Assembly (NCBI GenBank): GCA_020631735.1
Contig: CM036197.1
Span: 49,957,880 to 50,021,879 of the forward strand
DNA from: Saccharum officinarum
Taxonomy: Eukaryota; Streptophyta; Magnoliopsida; Poales; Poaceae
Length of the DNA stretch: 64,000 nucleotides
Direction: 5' to 3'
The position numbers were made by a program, and so were the translations under genes. Of the stretch, positions 9,663 through 21,345 are shown one piece after another. The notes under the pieces are model-generated. The model saw only the letters and a list, made by a program, of their open reading frames with translations, was not told the origin of the DNA and did no database searches. How positions within the stretch are numbered: position 1 is the stretch's first letter; each line of letters starts with the position of its first letter.

Positions 9663-12600
9663 TGTCACAGAACCGCCCAAATTATAAGAACAAAAGTACA
9701 AAAACAATCGCCGGAGCAATTAAATTCATGTACTTAAGCTCCTATAACTCCGGTAGTCCAATAAAATCACGAGGGATTTCAAACCAACTAACATACAAGC
9801 CAAGATCGTAGTGGTCCAACATAACAGGTCATATGTTACATCCATTTCATAAGTAATTCAACATATATCGGAGTTTAGTAGAGTTATTACAACTCAAGTT
9901 TAAAAGTAGCGGAAGCAAAGTAGTTTGAAACTAATATCACTTAATTCAAATACATGCCAGTACCAAGGTCAATTTCTAACAAAAGCATGAGAGACAAGAT
10001 AGCTCAGAAGGATCATGCCCATGATCACACTCCACCATTACAGCAAGAGCCAACTAATTCTTGCAGTAGCCACGATACATCACAACCTGCAACAAGTGGG
10101 GAATAAACCCTGAGTACGAGAAGGTACTCAGCTAGACTTACCCATCATAAACCAGAAATAATGACACCAAGGAGCATGCAAGGCTTTCTTTCAGTGGGCT
10201 AGCTTGACTTATTTGCAAAAAAGCATAAGTTATCATGAATAAACCGTTTTGAGCACTTTTGCATCATCTTTATTATAACCTGTTAATCTAGGTAAGCACC
10301 TATGCTAAAGCAATCACTTGATTAACCATTAACATCAAAGGTTACCATTTCAGGTTTAGCATTTCCAACATCATCCACATAACCATCCGTGTTCCATCAT
10401 TATTACTACGATGCCGTAACTCGAGTCAAGTGTTCACTATCCAGTGAACGATGGCGATTCGAATCGATTATTAACCAGCTGGTAATTTATTCCTCATACA
10501 AACCTCACTCACCCGCTAAAGTGAGGTGTTGGTCACCGAGTCAACCATTCAGGTAAAGTCGCGAGCTTGCCAGGAACCACATGTACCCGGGGGCCGCCCG
10601 ACTGCTCTTTGGCCTTATCATCGTGCCCCTGTATCCTGCCACTACTGCTCCGGTACAGTGCGCTGCGGGCAATCCACTCGGCCCGAATAATCTCTCAGTT
10701 TCGCGGTCGGAAGGTACTTTATCCGGCTAGCTAAATGTGAGGCATGCATTCAACATGACCCGAGGCCCAACAACGGTCGGTCCTTAATCGACACAGACGG
10801 AAACTACAAGCACCCCAGAACCCTGTCTGGTTGCCCAATACTTATTCCGCCCGGTCTCCAATTATCCATCAACACTTGGTTATTTCCAGGATATCATCCA
10901 TTCCATAGCTAAAGTATTCCCATAACCGCCTATAATTGCAGGTGACCGGAAATCACCGATCGCTACCGGTCTAAGCAGGGCTAAGCAATATTTTTGATCC
11001 TGAACCAAAATAGGATTTTAGACATATTTAGGGAACAAGGAAAGGGTATATATGCAGCAAGTGTTTCCAATCAACTCCTATAACTTAATGCAATAATACA
11101 TATATAATATATATATATACTCAATTGCTTTTGTAAAGTAGGAGGCTTAGAATGCTCCGGGGCTTGCCTGAGATCGAAGACTAGGGTAGTGATTGACAGA
11201 TGACACTCGCTTGGCGAGCATCTCCCAACTCGGCACTTGCTTAGTCCTTCCATCTTCGGGATAGGTCCACCAAACACCGTCTTCAGGTTTGGCTTCAACA
11301 TCTCATCCTTCACGTGGTGCATCTAGCAAACCTAAATGAGATGCAAGATGCATGCGTATGAATATGATGAATGGTAACATAAGATGCATCACATAATCAT
11401 CAAGTAAACACACGATTCAGACATAGACACCAAAAGCTATTTAACTAACATCACACAACCAATTAAAAAGGGCAAGCACATCAAGCATAACACAAGTTTG
11501 ACAAGATCACAAGTATCTTAACTTGACCATCAACAAGGGTATAAGCCACACTTAGCAACAATGGAGTAAACAACCACGACTATCATCTATTTATTTCTAG
11601 ACTGCAAACAATAGCTACATGTTTGGATCACAACTGGAGTTATACAATTCCAATAGCCATGCAATAAGACATTCTAGAAAGCTTATGAAATTTTCTACAA
11701 TTTATATTTAATCCTCTTAGCATGGTTCTCAAGTTAACTAAGTCAATTATACCCATTTACAGAAACTGGTCCACAATTGGCAGAAAGCAGTCATTTCTGA
11801 AACTCAACTTTAAACAGGCATAACTCACAAACCACAAGGCCAAATACCACCAAATTTTAACAGAAGATAGATAAATGAATTATATACAACTTTGTTATTC
11901 TCATATTAAGATGATTTTACAGTTAGAAGGGTCAACTAATGCAATAATTGCATCTCTATCCAAAACATAGACAGAAACTGACATGCCACTTTAAACAGCT
12001 ATAAATGAAGTTATACATGTCCAATAAATGTGGTTCTAGACTTTTTAGAAAGCTTAGCAAATTCTAAACAACTTTGTTGTAAACACCTAAAGCTAATTAT
12101 ACTATTAAGAAGGATCCACAGTAAGAACAAGGAAACCCTCTCTGGTTTTGGGCAGAAACAGCCACAGAGAATTAAGCAAGTATAACTCAAGATCTACTTA
12201 GCCAAAAATCATGATATTTAACTTTTTGGAAATCTTAAGAAAAGTAACACAACTTATGTATTTTCACCAAGTCATGATTCATAACTTAACTGAGCCAATT
12301 AATTCAAACATGCAGAACTGTTTAGAGTAGAAGCAAAGCAATACAGGGCATTTGTTATTTTTATAACTCTTAAAATATAAATCCTAAACTCCTGAAATTT
12401 TTACTAGACAACAACAATCACCTTAGTAGAATTCTACAAAAATTTCACATTTATTTGAGCAACAAAACTGCAGTTATGAAAAACACAAGACATGGCAAGT
12501 AACAAGAACCTAGCTGCATAGATCTATTTTTACAGCAAATATTTAAACTAAAACATGCCACATTATAGATCTAATGCATATACAATTTCACAAGGATTCC

Positions 12601-14441
12601 AAAAAGTCCTCATTTGCTATTTTACTATTTTTCTACAATTTACTATGATTTTCCAAAGTTTTAGTCATTTTTCTGCAAAAGGAAATTATTAAACCGAAAA
12701 GAATAAACACTTTACAACGGGACCCCTGGAAGAAACTTTAATTAAACCGAGCGAACAAGTCCTTCTTGCACTATTCAAATGAGTCTGTGGTTCGCAGAAA
12801 AAACCCTTCCCTTTCTACTTATTTAAGCCCGCGGTCCATCTTCTTCTCCAGAGCAGGGCACGCCGAATCGGCCGGTGCCGGCGGCATGGGGCGGTGCTCC
12901 GGTGGCTTGCGGAGGTGGCGAAGCTACATGCGGATGGTGCGCACCCATTGGTGCCTCTAGCTTGTCTTGAGGTGGCCCGAGGCCAGGTGGCCACGAGGGC
13001 ACGGCGGGACAGGGCTGCGGCCGCGTCGGCAAGAGAAGACGGCGGTCCCCGAGCCACGAGAGGCGGCAGCGGAGCACCAGAGCAGGCTCGAGCAACTCCA
13101 GTGGGGCGCGGCTTGGCTTGGGCAGTGAGCACGCGAGGCTACGGGCGATGAGCAGCTCCACCCGCGGTGGCCATGGCGGGCAGTGCTCTGGTGCGCGCGC
13201 GTCACGGCGAGAATGGGAGTGGGGAGGAGAGCCAGGAGATGCGGAAGTGAGGGAGGGCGAGACAAGGGGGTGCTCGGGCATCCACATTTGATGGCAGGGG
13301 TGCGGGGCACGCGGCAGCGGCCAGCAGAGGGAGCGGGACACGCGGCAGCCATGGCGGGGGCACGGCCGGCGCATGGAGGACGCGTCGACATACCATCGAG
13401 CACGTGGCGTGCAGTGAAACGAGCAAGGTGGGGCGCTGATTCGGGCTTGCTCTGGGCCAAATTTGGACTTGGGCCCAAAACCAAAGTTGGAGCCCACACG
13501 AAGCTCTACGTTTTTTATTAAGGAGCCAAGGTCATTTGAGCTCTGTAACAGCGGATAATTAAGCCTCAAAATGATAGTGTCAACATGTTGATAATGGTCA
13601 CGGGAACTCGCCTTCAGAGGTCAAAACTCGGTCAAACTCAATGCAACTTTTTGCATGCTCTTCTCCATAATATAACCTTTAACTTTTATTTTTGGACCAA
13701 CTCAAGTTGCTTAACGAATTTCAGAGAACGCGGAATGCCAACGTCGTTGCTTAGCGAAACTCCAGACTTAGAAATATTCTAAGTGTTGAAAACTGCAGTA
13801 AATTCAATCTTGTGACCCCTGCTTGACTAGGTTATGAACCAAACTAGCTCTTGACCCTTAAACAAAGTTTCTTCTCCATAATATGAACTACAACTCTCAT
13901 TTAAGGTTCAACCTCAAAACTGGCCTAGAAACTACTGTTATACTTTGACCAAAGTAGGATCACGAGGAAGCTTAAATTATCCTTTTTGATCCATTAGAGC
14001 ATTTTCGGGGCATTTACTCAATGCGAACCTTTCACAACTTTTGTTGTAGAGTCCATCTAGAGTATTTTGGGCAAGGTTGCAAGGTTGGGTTGATGACCTA
14101 TATTTCCATCCACTTAATAATGCAATTCCAGCACTTAGTAAAGTCATTCCAACAAGCATAAAACTTATCATTTCATGTGACTTTTTGATTCCAAATGTCA
14201 TGAAACTTTGCCAGTGACCAATATAGATAGGTACTAAGGTGAGACACATGAAGATATTGCAATAACACCACCCAAGCATCTATCTTGAAAATTGGCCTAT
14301 ATGTAAAGCAATGGTGCAGCATCCAAGTTTAGGTTAGGCTCATCTCCATAGGTTGACCTTGCCATCTTCATCTCCACTTAATCTATCATGTTTGAGCTCA
14401 AACCCACTGCTTAACTGGTGGCAAACACCTGGGGTGTTACA
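9663..14441 (-). mobile_element. Solo LTR (4.8 kb) of a long-LTR retrotransposon
   Basis: Read on the minus strand it begins TGTAACACCCCAGGTG and ends GGCGGTTCTGTGACA. It is flanked by GACGG on both sides (9658-9662, 14442-14446), so it is a complete single unit. It is homologous over its whole length to the plus-strand LTR at 58143-62874, which is followed by a PBS; that proves this is an LTR. A TATATATA run at about 11102-11121 matches the TATA-like run in the other copy. TGTAACACC ends and multi-kb LTRs suggest a Ty3/gypsy Tekay/Del-type family (inference). The inner part (12830-13500) is GC-rich and open in several frames without a recognisable domain. No element coding region is present, as expected after LTR-LTR recombination. 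Confidence 0.88.
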
Positions 14442-14446
14442 GACGG

Positions 14447-15657
14447 CGTTCCTTAATGGGGATTTAGAAGAAAATGTCTATATGGCACAACCGAAAGGTT
14501 TTGTTGTAAAAGAAAAGGAAAATATGGGATGCCGCCTAAAGAAATCAATCTACGGATTGAAGCAAGCCTCAAGACAGTGGTATTTAAAATTTGATAGAAC
14601 GATAAAAGGTTTTGGGTTTAAGGAAAATATTGAGGACAATTGCGTTTACGCAAAATTCAAGAATGGAAAGTATATATTCCTGATTTTGTATGTGGATGAT
14701 ATCCTACTTGCTAGTAGTGATGTCAATCTACTAATGGAAACAAAGAAATTATTGTCCTCAAACTTCGATATGAAAGATCTCGGTGAGGCCTCGTTCATTT
14801 TGGGAATAGAGATTCACCGAGACAGAAGGGGGTTCTAGGATTATCGCAAAGGCATACATAGAAAAGGTTCTGAAGAAATTTAGTATGCATGCGTGCAGTC
14901 CTTCACCTGCTCCTATTGTCAAGGGCGATAGATTTGGGGAACATCAATGTTCCAAGAACGAATATAAGATTAATCGAATAAAAACGGTATCGTATGCTTC
15001 AGCAGTTGGAAGTTTACAATATGCTCAAGTGTGTACACGCCCTGACTTAGCTTTTATCACTGGGTTACTTGGCAGATATCAAAAGAATCCAGGAATAGAA
15101 CATTGGAAATTAGTGAAGAAAGTCCTGCGTAATTTGCAAGGTACGAAAGGCCTCATGCTAACATATAGAAGATCTGATTCCCTGCAGATAGAGAGGTATT
15201 CAGATTCTAATTATGCGGGAGAAGAAAGAAAATCCACGTCAGGATATATATTTACTCTCGCAGGAGGGGCTATATCATGGAAAAGCTCCAAACAAACTGT
15301 AACTACATCCTCGACGATGTATGCCGAGTTTGTAGCATGTTATGAGGCAACGGGGTAGGTGAATTGGCTGAAGAAATTCATACCCAGATTGAAAGTGAAT
15401 GATAATATAAATGAACCGATGAGGTTGTATTGTGATAACAACCCAGCGGTATAGTATGTTCACAATAATAGGTCAAGTGGTGCTGCCAAACACATTGACA
15501 TAAAGTACTATGTTGTGAAAGATAAAGTTCAGGATCATATAATAAATCTTGAGCATATAAGTACAGAGAAAATGCTCACAGATCCGCTCACAAAGGGCTT
15601 ACCACCCAACGTGTTCAGAGAACACGTAGCCGGCATGGGTTTAAGGGAAAGCCTATG
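14447..15657 (+). pseudogene. pol: copia pol, part 3: reverse transcriptase palm and RNase H
   Basis: Coding resumes with AFLNGDLEENVYMAQPKGF, SIYGLKQASRQWYLKFD and the RT catalytic motif LYVDDILLASSD (about 14686-14721), intact. A TAG at 14836-14838 and a frameshift separate it from the RNase H part (14885 onward): SYASAVGSLQYAQVCTRPD, YSDSNYAGEERKSTSG, SSTMYAEFVACYEATG, then a TAG at 15356-15358, LYCDNNPAV, another TAG, and KHIDIKYYVVKD, ending in LTDPLTKGLPPNVFREH near 15630 and a final stop at 15656-15658. RNase H would degrade RNA in the RNA/DNA hybrid. With several stops it is dead. Confidence 0.85.
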
Positions 15658-15867
15658 ATTGAACATATACCGAAAAGATAAAAAGGCCCAGAAGAAAGTT
15701 TCATTCCAAAACGGACAAATGTGTTGTGTCTTTTAGTCTAACGGCACTAATTGCTGTGACGATGAAACAGTTCAATGCACTAATTTGCAATGGAATAGGA
15801 TAGAAACAAGAAAAACATGAATCGAAAGTTTTGAGTATAAAATTGAAGAACGAAGAAAATGATGAGA

Positions 15868-15882
15868 GATCAAGGGGGAGAA
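15868..15882 (+). other. Polypurine tract of the copia element
   Basis: GATCAAGGGGGAGAA ends one base before the 3' LTR (TGTTAGG at 15883). It is the usual plus-strand DNA primer site. Confidence 0.85.
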
Positions 15883-16395
15883 TGTTAGGTTTTGATCTCC
15901 CATCATTAGGCCCAACAGCCTTTTGGGCCTTGTTCTCACGCCCTGATCAGGGGTGGCCAACCCTACATGGTTGGTGGGCCCCCGTCACACCGCGCTATAT
16001 ATAGAGGTGGGGGCCGGCCGACTCGAGGCACAAGGTTAACCTGAGCCGCCACTTCCCCACCAACACTCCCTGATCTCGATCTGAGAAGGGGTGCAGCTAG
16101 TGACGGGAAGCTACCACCGTCTCCACTGCACCGACTTCCTCCATCGAATCGATGGCGCCCGGAAATGACTCCAACACCGGCGCCTCTAGTGGATCGACTA
16201 CTCCTGCTCCGACCGCTCCGACTACGACACTCGATGGTCTGCGATTTCGCACTCCTTCACCATCTCTTTTTCCCTCTTTGTGTCTCTATAGTTCATGTAC
16301 TAGGACCGACATGTACACTGTGAATCACAAGTTTTTATTCCCGATTATGAACTTATACCCTGATCTAACGAACCTAAGAACAATGAAGCCTAACA
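15883..16395 (+). repeat. 3' LTR of the copia element at 4991-16395
   Basis: 513 bp, TGTTAGG...CCTAACA, colinear with 4991-5502. It keeps the TATA box (about 15996-16003) and the ATG-initiated open frame (from 16152). It is followed by CATCA, identical to the five bases before the 5' LTR. Confidence 0.92.
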
Positions 16396-16400
16396 CATCA

Positions 16401-17876
16401 AACACTGAGTTGATGAGCACAACTCGGCCGGCTGGGTTTAAAAGCGTTGCCTTCCATCCGGCAAGGTATTTGTCGACCTTGGCTATCAGGGGAGCGAAAG
16501 CTGATAGCCTGAGTTGTGTTTGATAGTAGGAGCCCTAGGTACTTCTGCGGGAAGGTGTCTCTCTTGCATTGCAGAATGGTGACCAGGCTGTCAACGAGTG
16601 CTTCTGGAACATGCATCGACACCATGGTGCTCTTGTGAAAATTGATCTTCAGTCCCGTTGCCTCTGCAAACAGATCAAGACATTGCTTCAAACAATCAAC
16701 ATCTGCCTCTGCTGCCCTCACCAGAATTAGCGTGCCATCCGCATACTGAAGGATGGGGCACGCACTGTCGATCAGGGGGTGTCATATCGAGGCCCCTGTC
16801 TTCTTGATCATGGATTGCAAGACGTCTGCAACCAGTAAGAACAGGTACGGAGATAAGGGATCCCTTGACGCAGCCCCCGTTTGCACGAGATCCATGGCCC
16901 GGGACAACCATTGAGGCATTGACCAACACCGCCGAGCGCGAGGATCACAGCAGTTGGAGCATCCAGTCACACCATTGCAGCGGGAAGCCTCTTGTTTGTA
17001 GAACTGACATCAACCCCACCCAATCAACTGAATCAAAAGCCTTTGCGAAATCAAGTTTCAGAACTACTGTTGGGGCTTTCCTTTTGTAGCAGCACTGCAC
17101 CAACTCCGTGGCATACATGAAGTTTTCAACGATGGATCTCCCCTTGAGGAAGCCGGTCTGGTCGATATCCACTAGTTTTTGAATTTGGGCTTGCAACCTG
17201 GCTGTGAGCACCTTGGTGAGAATCTTTACCGGGCAGTTCCGCAATGACACCGGCCTAAAGGATGATGGGGTTGTCACAGCAGGGCATTTGGGAATTGGCA
17301 CGATGTACGCCCGGTTGATCCTCTGCATGTCCACTCGGCTAGCATGGAAGGCGTGCAGGAAGGCCATGATGTCCCTCCCCACAGTGCGCCACGCTGCCTC
17401 GTAGAAGCTTGGTCCAATGCCGTCAGGGCCAGGGGCACTGCTCGAGTTCATCGACATGGCCGCTGCCCATGCCTCGGCATCAGTGAATGGTGCCGTGAGG
17501 GCCTGAGCCTCCGCTCTGGCTCGGTCAGCGTATATTTCCTCCAAGCTGAATGTCCAGGAGGTGACAGCCTGATGCCCCAGGATCCTAGTGTAGTAGGCGG
17601 TGATCGCGGCCACCTTGTCATTGTGGGAAAACAGCTCGACACCGTCCACCTCTAGCAACTGGATCCGATTGTGCCTCGGCCGCCCCGACGCCCGCGCATG
17701 GAAGTAACGTGTGTTAGCGTCCCCTTCTGTCAGAGCCCGACACTTGCCACGCTGCTTCCACCAAGCCGCCCAGTCTTTGATCTGTTGGGATTGAATCGGC
17801 GTCGGCACTGGTGATGGCGGGGGCTGGGACAGCCATGGCGCTTGACGGGGCAGGGCCCACGGCGGATGGGATGGCG
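16401..17876 (-). pseudogene. LINE (L1-type) fragment, 5' half: reverse transcriptase
   Basis: On the minus strand the longest open part (17901-16945) encodes the region before RT (WWKQRGKCRALTEGDANTRYF, HNRIQLLEVDG) and RT motifs: SSSAPGPDGIGPSFY, SSFRPVSLRN, TGFLKGRSIVENF and the catalytic LKLDFAKAFDSVDW. Further down (near 16755-16720) the second catalytic motif reads LQYADGTLIL, with the second Asp of YADD replaced by Gly; frameshifts surround it. The apurinic endonuclease and ORF1 are absent, so the LINE is 5' truncated near 17876. The 3' half lies at 3669-4990. Family role: target-primed reverse transcription. Confidence 0.87.
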
Positions 17877-18724
17877 AGCATATTGCTTTAGTTGGTGTCA
17901 ACTTCTATGAAATCTTGCCAATCAAATAGAGGGACACCATAATTACTTCAAACAAAAAAAAATGTGAACTACAAAGTTACATAACATTTTAAGATCTACA
18001 ACTTTTGTTTTGGGCGCTCCTCAATCCGAGATCCTTAACTACCACTGCCACACTCACTTATGACTATAGAGCATATTGACTCCTTTAGTTGGTATTAACT
18101 CTATAAAATCTTGTGACGTACTCCCTTAATTTCAAATTATAAGGCATTCCAAGAATCTTGGAGAGTCAAAGCATCTTAAGTTTGACCAAAATTATAGAGA
18201 AAACTACAAAAATTTATAACATCAAATAGGTATACTATGAAAATATAATTAATGAAGAATCTAATGATACTTAATTGGTGTCATAAATATTATTATCTTA
18301 TTATATAAATTTGGTCAAACTTAAGATCCTTTGACTCTCCAAGATTCTTGAAATGCCTTATAATTTGGAACGGAAGAAATATATTTAGACATCCAAACAA
18401 TCTTAAATCAAAAAAGTTTGAACTACAAATGTGTAGATCTCGTTGAGTAGTACAACTTTGATATAAAGTTCATCTTAATCCGACATCATATGTGAAAGCT
18501 ACGAAGTTTTCTTGCATCATATCACTGTCGGTTCGAGCCACGAGCCGACAGTGATAGTACCAGTGTCGGTTTTTGGCTAAAACCGACAGTGATGATCTGA
18601 TATCACTGACGATTCTTGGCTAAAATTGATAGTGAAGACCCGAATATTAGTGTCGGTTAAGCCTATCACTGTCAGTTTTAGCCAAAAACTAGCACAGGCA
18701 GTTAATGTCAGATCTATAGTAGTG
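17877..18724 (-). mobile_element. CACTA transposon terminus with subterminal repeats
   Basis: On the minus strand the element begins CACTACTATAGATCTGACAT at 18724, a CACTA-type end. Inward are several inverted copies of TATCACTGTCGGTT and AACCGACAGTGA (18520-18690), the usual subterminal binding repeats. Further in, two diverged copies of GAGCATATTG...CTTTAGTTGGT (17876 and 18067) and GTAGATCTCGTTGAGTAGTA appear. The element extends to lower coordinates and was probably the target of the LINE. Its other terminus was not found, so it is a fragment or its far end is unrecognised. Confidence 0.65.
18121..18379. mobile_element. Stowaway-like MITE
   Basis: 259 bp with imperfect inverted ends CTCCCTTAATTTCAAATTAT / ATAATTTGGAACGGAAG, flanked by TA. 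The interior inverted segments AAGAATCTTGGAGAGTCAAA and TTTGACTCTCCAAGATTCTT make a long hairpin. It lies within the CACTA terminus. Confidence 0.75.
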
Positions 18725-19497
18725 AATACCAAGCAACCAGCACAGCAACAGCAGGCCTGCATGCTCCTGTTATGGCAATAGGCAACGGATGGAGGGGAAG
18801 CTCACTATTGCGCCATGGAAAAGTTGAACGGGGCTCTTCGTGGTGTGTTGGTGGCAACTACATCCCCACCAACGTCACCGAGTTTAAGATATCGTAAACT
18901 GTTCGGCCGGCGGCTCTAGTTCTTCCCTTCACGTACACAACGTAGTAATAAGAATACAGAGGGTGTAGGAAGACCTCCTTCGAAAGGTGTCCCTGTGTAC
19001 CTTACGGTAACCACGATGCCAGCCATCACCCTGACAGACAACAGACCACAGGTTAATTATTAGTTGTTCTTACTATATAGTTATGATTCCATGTTACGGT
19101 AGTGTATTAGTAATTCTCTGTTTGTAGCAGCAGTTTTCAAGACACATGCAGATCCTCAACTCTAGGTCTGAGCTTGCGCCGCAGCTAAGAGAGACTTATA
19201 CCAGCGGAGAAGGGGTATGTATAATCTTAATCCTTTACTTTCTCCTTGTAACTCTAGCTAGGTTCTACATGCCGCACATGTTTTTTATATATTAATAATT
19301 GGATACATGCGTAGTAAACCTTTCAGATTGAAAGGACCGGATGTTCAACGGTGCTCACTGGGTGGGAAGGGGGGCCTGAGCCCCCCTATTGCCAAAACTA
19401 CTTCTAGTACATACCGCCGAAAACGAAAAGTCGTGGCGCGCCAGGCTCCCTCCCTGCTTTGGCTTGCCCGTTTCGGCGCGTCTGTGACGACATGCAC
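18725..19497 (+). other. Unassigned; possible decayed gene fragment
   Basis: Around 18815-18890 one frame reads ERGSSWCVGGNYIPTN followed by VTEFKIS and a stop. It vaguely resembles the W-VGGN-IP segment of plant family-5-like glycoside hydrolases, but it is too short to call. Downstream, exon-like pieces end in donor-like and acceptor-like sites (CCACAG|GTTAAT near 19052, TTTGTAGCAGCAG near 19132), but no continuous protein can be built. It may be a gene scrap carried by a transposon. The rest shows nothing recognisable. Confidence 0.25.
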
Positions 19498-19597
19498 NNN
19501 NNNNNNNNNNNNNNNNNNNNNNNNNNNNNNNNNNNNNNNNNNNNNNNNNNNNNNNNNNNNNNNNNNNNNNNNNNNNNNNNNNNNNNNNNNNNNNNNN
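19498..19597. other. Assembly gap (100 N)
   Basis: Exactly 100 N, a conventional placeholder for a gap of unknown size. Anything that appears to span it, including continuity of the flanking repeats, is unsafe. Confidence 0.99.
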
Positions 19598-20023
19598 TGA
19601 ATATCGTGAAGGATTTTCATATTATCCTAACAAACAGGTCCAGAATAAATGCGTTTTTTTATTCCGCTCGCCACCTTGCTCTCTGATGAAAAAGACACCC
19701 GACGATGCTCCGGCGCCACGCTGCGGTAAAACCAAAGTTTTGACGGTGAGACTTGAGAGCACCGGCTCTTCAGCCCCGTATTTCTACTCCCCGGTTCTGA
19801 AATATAAGACATTTCTAGTGGCTCCAGGTCAAATTTAGCTAAATTTAATTAAGATTGTGGAAAGAGATGACAAGATTTACGATGTCTCATCAGATGGATT
19901 AACAAATCGATGTGGTACGTGTTAATAATTTTTTTAGTCTCTTTCGATGTGGCCTTTCAGGTTGGGTGCGTGCTCAGGTTCAGTTGAGCCCGGAGATTAC
20001 CGGCCGGGCATACGAGAATCGCC
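19598..20023. other. Unassigned spacer after the gap
   Basis: No gene or clear transposon is recognised. The right end (GGGCATACGAGAAT at about 20007) recurs at about 39475, suggesting that homology to the second duplicated block starts here. Confidence 0.35.
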
Positions 20024-20133
20024 CGGTTCGGCTTATGATTTCTGCAATTGATAAGTCGGTTGATGCTGTTTTGTTGTGAGAGAAAATATATTACCATGGC
20101 TAATAAGTTGGGCTGATAAGTTCAAGCGAACAG
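20024..20133. mobile_element. Small foldback MITE with GTGAGAGAAAA core
   Basis: About 110 bp, from CGGTTCGGCTTATGA to ATAAGTTCAAGCGAACAG, with the central TTGTTGTGAGAGAAAATA found in at least four other short elements of this window. The size, inverted ends and repeated core suggest a non-autonomous hAT-type MITE; the superfamily is inferred. Confidence 0.5.
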
Positions 20134-20794
20134 TACGTGTCACGTCTGTGAGAAGACTCTCAAGCTCAGCCTGCTGGTGTAATAACGAGAGCGTGACTCT
20201 CCGGTTTTCCAAGTTTTACAAAGACACTCTATCCTATAAATAAACATCTTCAAAAGACCGAGGTGTCATATATTGAGATCGACAAAATCATTATAAATAA
20301 CCTAACCAGGTAAGCTACATCTAGTTTGTATATATATTTTTGAACTATTTAGCATCTAAGATCTAGTATGGACACGGATAACCATATACTTGAGCAAAAG
20401 TTAGACTAGACCTGCAAAAGGTCAAACTAAATTTTGATTCTAGATTTAGTTTTGTGTTTAGTTCAGCTTTTGAAAAGTGCTTCTATTGCGAAAAGCATAA
20501 CACATCCAAACATATTAGTTCAATGTCTAAATCCGTTCGTTGTGCAAGTTTGAATGTGTTATCTCAGGCCCGGCTTAGGTTTCATGGGCTGCCTATGAGT
20601 TTTTTTTATAAGAGTAAATAGAATTAGTGTTTGGGTCAGGTTTAAATTAAACTTTTTCTTTTTGTAGATAGTAATACCTCTGTCTTGGTTTATGATCTAG
20701 ACTCGAGATACGACACCAACATCAAGGCGTGGAGGATGGAGGTTTGAGAGGCAGAGAGCATGAGGGCCCTCACTAAGGCCGACAATGAGACGGT

Positions 20795-20960
20795 GCTCCA
20801 TCCGTTTAAAAATAATGAAATTTTTTAAAGAGTCAATCAAACAATATTAAAGCTGATCAAATGTATAAAAACACTAATACATAATATACGTAAAATAACA
20901 TCACTAGACAAACTTTGAAATATATTTTAAAATAAATTTATTTAAAAATACAAATGTTGA
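20795..20960. mobile_element. Stowaway-like MITE remnant
   Basis: Begins GCTCCATCCGTTTAAAAATA, a typical Stowaway-type end, and continues with the AT-rich interior of that family (TTTGAAATATATTTTAAAAT). The opposite end has been lost or diverged. It lies just before the conserved block at 20964. Confidence 0.4.
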
Positions 20961-21345
20961 TGGATAGTGGTATTCACGAAAAATCCTTCCGATAGTAGAA
21001 GAGGTCCGTTGCTGCCTGCCTGCTTGGTTGATATAAACTTGATAGGAAAAAAAATAAAAACATGTCATCCTCTTTTTATGCTAACATGTACGAACTTGGC
21101 ATGAATGAATTTTTTTAGCCTTCAAGGAACAGAAGAGGGTAATCCAGTTTTTCTCAGGATGTGCGGTTTGGAAAACGTGCATCGCGGACCTTCCTTCAGG
21201 TCTCAACTTGGTCGCTTCATGTCCAGTCCACAAAGATTGTTTATGATTTATGAACCTCTCATGCTAGTCCTTCAATAGTAACTGCTAGTGTGTTGAGCGG
21301 GTATTTTGCTCGATGAATTACGTGAATGAACAAGTTTAGAAATAC

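Larger units (their letters stand above)
4991..16395 (+). mobile_element. Ty1/copia LTR retrotransposon, interrupted by a solo LTR
   Basis: The element spans two LTRs of 512 and 513 bp, each beginning TGTTAGG and ending CCTAACA, and is flanked by CATCA on both sides (4986-4990 and 16396-16400). The order PBS, gag, protease, integrase, RT, RNase H, polypurine tract identifies Ty1/copia. It inserted into a LINE and later received a 4.8-kb solo LTR in the RT region (9663-14441). By eye the two LTRs differ at about 35-40 positions, so the insertion is not recent. Gag and pol contain stops, a deletion and frameshifts, so the copy is dead. The lineage within copia was not resolved. Confidence 0.92.

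Noticed and set aside
12823..13569. 248-aa minus-strand open frame in the solo LTR
   Set aside because: It lies in the GC-rich block of an LTR, overlaps open frames on the other strand, and has no recognisable domain.
3669..17890. LINE target duplication AAACTTGCTTT / CATATTGCTTT
   Set aside because: Only partly matching and short; the LINE edges are better defined by the poly-A tail and the resumption of CACTA repeats.
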